NCBI GenBank assembly: GCA_963784425.1
Contig: CAWARM010000011.1
Location: 806,001 to 870,000, forward strand
From: SHZL01 sp963784425
GTDB taxonomy: Bacteria > Pseudomonadota > Gammaproteobacteria > Xanthomonadales > SZUA-36
Length of the DNA: 64,000 nt
Direction: 5' to 3'
This document shows positions 59,972 through 64,000 of this stretch, one piece after another (the stretch's first letter is position 1; every line of letters starts with the position of its first letter). A program made the position numbers and the translations under genes. Below the pieces are notes generated by a model. It was not told the DNA's origin, did no database searches, and worked only from the letters and a program-made list of their open reading frames with translations.

Positions 59972-60970
59972 TCACGATCGCCTGAACCAACGCTGCCACC
60001 AGTAATTCCTGGAGCGGCACCCGACTCGCTGCAGCTCGGCTTTGAGAGAAGCGATTTCCCGGTCCTTGCTGAGCAGAAGTTCCCCTGCACTCATGTTCTT
60101 GCCGATTTCATGATGGTAATGCCGGTAGACAGATTCAGCTTCATCATCAAACCACCAGACCTTATCACCCAATGACGGCAGCCAACGCGTTTCAGCCGCA
60201 CAGGCAGCAATCAGGTAAACAGCAGCTCCCGACGGGATTTTTGAAAGCGACGTGCGCCCTTCGGATTGACGATGGAAGAGATTGGCGGGCTGTATCCCTG
60301 AACTGGCTGTTCCCGTCTCGCCTCCTTTTTGCAGCGGCCAAACGACCGAATGAAAGGCCAGCTTCTGACCCATTAAACGCACTGCCGGAAATTCGGTGGC
60401 AAGCAGGTCTTCGAACTCCTGGCGTTCCAGTTCACGCAGGTGGAATGGGTTTTCGTTCTGCATCTGCTTTGAATAGATGGCTTTGTCCGGGGACGAAATC
60501 AGCAGAAAACCTTCCGTTGCCAGTACCCGGCGAAACTCGGCCAGCAACTGCTCCTGCTCCTGCATGTGCTCCAGTGTTTCAAAACTGACAATGCAATCAA
60601 AATGCCCGTCGGGAAATGGTAACTTGCGGCAATCGGCCTGCAGGAACAGGAGATTCCCGGCCCGGTAGCGCGCGGACGCATGCGTGATGGACTGCCCGGA
60701 AATATCCACGCCGGTAACATGTTTTGCCAGGCCGGCCAGGTAGCAGGAACCATAACCCTCACCGCAGGCGGCATCAAGCACGTTCAGACCAGTCACGGCC
60801 TCACCCGCCAACACATAGCGATGAACATGTTCGTACCAGATTTCGCGAACACATTCAGGGGTGAAACGCTCACCGCTGAATTCAAGTACTGGCGCTGGTT
60901 CTTTGGTCAATTCTGCCTCTCGGTTGACATTCCGGTCCCGGCGGCTTCCAGGCTGATCCCCGGTTTGCAC
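59972..60970 (-). CDS. Class I SAM-dependent methyltransferase (glycan cluster)
   Basis: 332 residues. Seen: opening FSGERFTPECVREIWYEHVHRY, often found in methyltransferases of O-antigen clusters; SAM motif I as VLDAACGEGYGSCYLA; motif II with DCRKLPFPDGHFDCIVSFETLEHM (described by its ends DCRK and LEHM); and a C-terminal coiled coil (SKDREIASLKAELQRV). It may cap or modify the exported glycan, consistent with a Wzt that has a carbohydrate-binding tail. The target is not known. Confidence 0.78.
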   Translation of the reverse strand: MQTGDQPGSRRDRNVNREAELTKEPAPVLEFSGERFTPECVREIWYEHVHRYVLAGEAVTGLNVLDAACGEGYGSCYLAGLAKHVTGVDISGQSITHASARYRAGNLLFLQADCRKLPFPDGHFDCIVSFETLEHMQEQEQLLAEFRRVLATEGFLLISSPDKAIYSKQMQNENPFHLRELERQEFEDLLATEFPAVRLMGQKLAFHSVVWPLQKGGETGTASSGIQPANLFHRQSEGRTSLSKIPSGAAVYLIAACAAETRWLPSLGDKVWWFDDEAESVYRHYHHEIGKNMSAGELLLSKDREIASLKAELQRVGCRSRNYWWQRWFRRS

Positions 60971-61002
60971 TGATTCTAACCCACCAAACTTCCGGGCTCC
61001 GT

Positions 61003-61848
61003 TTATTCGATGACTCCAGCCCGGTGCAATGCCGTCGTCAACTCATTCCGCCTCGAAGAAAGTGGATCAGCAGCAATAAATCCCTGGATTAATTCGAGAT
61101 ATTCCGGATGCCGCGACAATAGCTTTTTCATCGAGTCTGCATCCGGACCCAATCCTCTGGGTGCGAACGAACTCCCGCCTACATGCCCCACATAAACGTT
61201 ATCGCACAGAACGTTTTTCCACCCCGCCTTCCGTGCGCGCATGCAGAAGTCATTTTCTTCACCGTACCCCAGGCCAAACAACTCCTGGTCGAATAAGCCC
61301 AGTTGGTTAATTGCCGCACGGGAAATTGCCATGCAAAACCCAACCGCCGTGGGTATTTCAGGGTAATCGGCACTACCGGTGGACGCAATGATTCTGGCAA
61401 CCTCGTCCAGGTTTGCGGGTAAGGGGTTAAACCTGCAAAAAGCGGGTAAAGAGACGATCTCTCCGTTATTGGTCCAGGGGGTAACGGTAGCTATAGACGC
61501 ATCCGATGCCAGGCAGTGATGCAGCCCTTGTAGCCACCCAGGAGTGAGCACGGTATCTGAGTTGAGCAGAACAACATCGCCTTGCGTTATTTCCATGCCA
61601 TGGTTGACGGTGCCCACAAAGCCGATATTCCGCGCCAATACTTCCAGGCGCCAGGTTGGACCCGCTTCACCGAGCCAGTGGCATAACATGGGCCGAATCA
61701 AGGGATCATCCGAGGCATCGTCGATCAGGAGGACTTCAGCTTCCGGCGTGGTGTTGCGGTGCAAGGACGCAAGACAGGCGTTCAATTCATCCAGCGCATT
61801 GTGAATTGGAATGATTATCGTGGGCAGTCCAGGCGCTTCCCTGCTCAA
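61003..61848 (-). CDS. Family 2 glycosyltransferase
   Basis: 281 residues. Seen: TIIIPIHNALDELNACLASL, LIDDASDDPLIRPML, ARNIGFVGTVNHGMEIT, VVLLNSDTVLTPGWLQGL, and FGLGYGEENDFCMRARKAGW. Likely adds a sugar in the same glycan pathway. 32 bp upstream of the methyltransferase and 30 bp downstream of wzt, so probably co-transcribed. Confidence 0.87.
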   Translation of the reverse strand: MSREAPGLPTIIIPIHNALDELNACLASLHRNTTPEAEVLLIDDASDDPLIRPMLCHWLGEAGPTWRLEVLARNIGFVGTVNHGMEITQGDVVLLNSDTVLTPGWLQGLHHCLASDASIATVTPWTNNGEIVSLPAFCRFNPLPANLDEVARIIASTGSADYPEIPTAVGFCMAISRAAINQLGLFDQELFGLGYGEENDFCMRARKAGWKNVLCDNVYVGHVGGSSFAPRGLGPDADSMKKLLSRHPEYLELIQGFIAADPLSSRRNELTTALHRAGVIE

Positions 61849-61878
61849 GGTGCTAGCGGCCTGTTACAGGCCACTGTC

Positions 61879-63060
61879 TCACAGCCAGTCATGGGGAAGC
61901 CTTACCAAACCCAGCTCACGGCTCTCACCAACCACCCGCAAGCGCCATTCAGCCGTGTCAGACAAACGCAAGCCTTCAGGGTCCATCGCATGACCGCGTA
62001 CGCTGTAACTCCCGGGCAGCAAAGCAAGAGAATTGAATCGAATGCGGTAGCGGAACCGGTTCTGATCAAGCTGCACCGGCTTGATCTGGTCAAAGTCAGA
62101 GGCGACTCCGTAGATGGGGGTGCCATCCGCACGCACTATGCCGATCAAACCCACCGGCGGCCTGCCGTCAGGCGAACGCAATACGAGTTCCACCTGCAAG
62201 TCCTGGCCATTACGCAGTTGAGCATCCTCCCCTTGGGCAAAGCCGGCAACTGCAAAACTATCAATGCGGTAGATTCCTGCACCGCCTTCCTGCTCATCAC
62301 GGCCGCGCTTTTCCCGAGCATTACGAGTTTCATGCCAGGCAAGATAGGACTGTGTTACATCGAACACATCTCCCAGTTGCTGGGTGCGACCATTCTGTAA
62401 CCACAGGGCACGGTGGCACAACTTCTGCACCATGTACATGCTGTGCGAAACCATCAAGAGCGTATTGCCCCTTTGCAGGAACGACTCGATCCACTTGATG
62501 CACTTTTTCTGGAAGGATTCATCTCCAACTGCAAGAACTTCATCCGTGATCAGCAGCTCCGGATCGGACGCCGCCACCACGGCAAACCCGAGGCGTACGA
62601 CCATACCCGAAGAATAGTGCTTCACCGGTTCATATACGTATTCGCCAATGTCCGCAAATGCCAGAATTTCGTCCAATCGGTGGTCCAACTGTTTCGCGGT
62701 CATGCCCAGTAAGGCCGCTTTCATGCGCACGTTGTCGATACCAGAAAATTCGGGTTGAAATCCCGCGCCCAGCTCCAACAAAGCGGCCACGCGGCCGTTG
62801 ACCAATACCGAGCCCCGGCTGGGGCTGATCACTCCGGTCAGGATTTTCAGCAAAGTTGACTTGCCTGCGCCATTTTCACCGATGACTCCGAATGACTCAC
62901 CGGCACGGACTTCAAGGCTCACATCGTGCAGCACTTCTGCTCCACCCTGGGGTTCACGCCCGGCTAACAGCGCCGCAAAGGCCCGCATTCTCTCCCAGGG
63001 TTTGTGCACCCTTGGGTAGAACTTCGAAACAGATTCCACTCGAATAAGGGGTTGCGTCAC
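61879..63060 (-). CDS. wzt: Polysaccharide ABC exporter ATPase (Wzt type)
   Basis: 393 residues. N-terminal ATPase with GENGAGKSTLLKILTG, LGAGFQPEFSG, YSSGMVVRLGFAVV and ITDEVLAVGDESF; then a C-terminal beta-sandwich (about 250-393) like the Wzt carbohydrate-binding domain that recognises a terminal modification on O-polysaccharide. Pairs with the permease by an ATGA overlap at 63057-63060. Confidence 0.92.
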   Translation of the reverse strand: MTQPLIRVESVSKFYPRVHKPWERMRAFAALLAGREPQGGAEVLHDVSLEVRAGESFGVIGENGAGKSTLLKILTGVISPSRGSVLVNGRVAALLELGAGFQPEFSGIDNVRMKAALLGMTAKQLDHRLDEILAFADIGEYVYEPVKHYSSGMVVRLGFAVVAASDPELLITDEVLAVGDESFQKKCIKWIESFLQRGNTLLMVSHSMYMVQKLCHRALWLQNGRTQQLGDVFDVTQSYLAWHETRNAREKRGRDEQEGGAGIYRIDSFAVAGFAQGEDAQLRNGQDLQVELVLRSPDGRPPVGLIGIVRADGTPIYGVASDFDQIKPVQLDQNRFRYRIRFNSLALLPGSYSVRGHAMDPEGLRLSDTAEWRLRVVGESRELGLVRLPHDWL

Positions 63061-63833
63061 AGGAAATCTTCAAAGTGGCCCGAGAATCGGCGAAAAAACT
63101 TCAGCCCAAGCCAGAACAAGACCAGCGAGCCCAGCGGCGCCAGCAAATCCGCCAGTGAAGGTTGGTAGCTCCCGAACAGAATGAGTTCGCGAAAGCGGCC
63201 AACGAACCATGCAATCGGATTCCACTGCAACCAATCAGCCATTCCCCCCGGAAGCACGGACGCGCTGTACACGATGGGGGTGATAAAAAACCAGAATGTC
63301 ATCATGGGAGGCAGTATCTGTGCAACATCTCGCACAAACACCTGCAGAGCGCTGAAAAACAGCGCAAAAGCACCCGCAAGGACGCACAGAAGAAACAGCA
63401 GTGGCGTAGCCACCAGCACCCCCAGCCAGTGAACATTTGTGCCGCTAAGCTGCAAAATCACCAACACCGCGAAATAGCCCACAAGGTGCATCATGAAGGT
63501 TGCTGTCACCATGGAGAGCGGCAACAGCTCAGTGGCGAAAGCCACCTTGCCAATCAATGCAGCGTTAGCAACGATGGTGTTGCTGCCCTTGAGTATGGCT
63601 TCAGAAAACGCGGTCCAGGGCCAAAATGCTACAGCCAGGTAGGGCACGAAGCCGATATGGTCTGCGGCAGGAATGCGCGCCTGGAATATGCTGGTAAACA
63701 CAAATGCATAGACAGCCAGCAATAACAGTGGCTGTAAGATCAGCCACGCAAATCCCGTCAGGTTTTCCAGGTATTCCGTACGTATGGACCGGGACACCAA
63801 TTGCCAGAAAATGCTGTTGTAGACAGGACTCAT
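63057..63833 (-). CDS. wzm: Polysaccharide ABC exporter permease (Wzm type)
   Basis: 258 residues, ABC-2 family with about six membrane helices. Seen: RSIRTEYLENLTGFAWLILQPLLLL at the N-terminus (beginning RSIRTEYL), a central ALFFSALQVFVRDVAQIL and FFITPIVYSASVLPGG. Exports an undecaprenyl-linked glycan together with Wzt. The next gene upstream is cut by the window edge. Confidence 0.93.
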   Translation of the reverse strand: MSPVYNSIFWQLVSRSIRTEYLENLTGFAWLILQPLLLLAVYAFVFTSIFQARIPAADHIGFVPYLAVAFWPWTAFSEAILKGSNTIVANAALIGKVAFATELLPLSMVTATFMMHLVGYFAVLVILQLSGTNVHWLGVLVATPLLFLLCVLAGAFALFFSALQVFVRDVAQILPPMMTFWFFITPIVYSASVLPGGMADWLQWNPIAWFVGRFRELILFGSYQPSLADLLAPLGSLVLFWLGLKFFRRFSGHFEDFL

Positions 63834-63842
63834 CAGGGAGGT

Positions 63843-64000
63843 CTAGTGTACGCTGCCTTTTTTAACCCCGTCTTCGGAGAATATGGGTGCCCCTTCCAGG
63901 TTTTCACCAAAATAGCGTTTCGCCATGATTTCGATTGACCCGTCAGGAAAAACGACGGGGCTCTGCAACAGTTTCTGCATATAGCTGACGCGAAAGTCCG
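63843..64000 (-). CDS. 3' end of an unidentified gene (cut by window edge)
   Basis: The last 51 codons of a minus-strand gene ending at 63843. The visible part includes SYMQKLLQSPVVFPDGSIEI, MAKRYFGENLEGAPIF and SEDGVKKGSVH. I do not recognise the family. It lies 9 bp upstream of the wzm start on the same strand, so it is probably part of the same operon. Confidence 0.6.
   Translation of the reverse strand, partial: DFRVSYMQKLLQSPVVFPDGSIEIMAKRYFGENLEGAPIFSEDGVKKGSVH

Noticed and set aside
1..64000. tRNA or rRNA genes
   Set aside because: None recognised in the spacers by eye on either strand; only RNase P RNA was found. A tRNA/rRNA covariance scan could confirm.

Overview
The window is chromosomal DNA from a gammaproteobacterium. 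It holds a near-complete division and cell wall (dcw) cluster, a PilS-PilR/pilA-pilBCD type IV pilus cluster, lpxC, bamD, lpoA, an mraZ-rnpB-rsmI neighbourhood and a glyA-nrdR-rib-nusB-thiL block. The order sucD-sucC-pilS-pilR, the absence of murD between mraY and ftsW, and REP-like repeats with a GTAGGAG head recall Xanthomonadales and neighbouring orders. This placement is an inference from synteny; I cannot name a genus. No tRNA, 16S/23S rRNA, CRISPR array or intact transposase gene was found.

Layout. 1-10.7 kb: 5' part of hrpA (-), threonine aldolase and an octaheme cytochrome c (+), pgeF-rluD (-), bamD (+), nadE and sucD-sucC (-). 10.9-22.5 kb: pilS-pilR, a roughly 2 kb toxin-antitoxin and REP island (tumE-tumA, orphan higA, hicB-hicA), a pilin-glycosylation ligase, pilA, pilB, pilC and pilD (+). 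22.5-29.1 kb: coaE and a ThiE-like gene bracketed by two 74-bp palindromic elements, then secA, an M23 peptidase, dciA and lpxC. 29.2-44.7 kb: the dcw operon on the minus strand, transcribed from mraZ to ftsZ, with most genes joined by 4-base ATGA overlaps. 44.7-45.6 kb: a gene-free composite repeat. 45.6-49.4 kb: rnpB and rsmI (-), lpoA-yraN (+). 49.4-56.1 kb: glyA-nrdR-ribD-ribE-ribBA-ribH-nusB-thiL (-). 56.4-58.0 kb: ettA (+). 58.1-64.0 kb: a surface-polysaccharide cluster (-) with an ABC exporter, two family-2 glycosyltransferases, a methyltransferase and an epimerase.

How genes work together. The PilS-PilR pair would drive the sigma-54 promoter seen upstream of pilA. PilB, PilC and PilD build the pilus, and the adjacent O-antigen-ligase-type protein probably glycosylates the pilin. 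The dcw genes make lipid II precursors and the divisome, with MraZ repeats upstream of mraZ. LpoA would activate a penicillin-binding protein. The rib genes supply FMN/FAD. The Wzm/Wzt genes export a glycan built by the neighbouring enzymes.

Two cautions. First, six genes (pilR, the ligase, pilA, pilD, secA, lpoA) carry single-base frame breaks, five at short homopolymer runs and one (lpoA) not precisely placed. secA is essential and both halves of each gene are well preserved, so sequence or assembly indels are the most likely cause. Second, the strongest candidates for something new are the toxin-antitoxin island that split the pilR-ligase junction, the composite repeat between mraZ and rnpB, the branched RNA between ftsZ and lpxC, and the missing murD.
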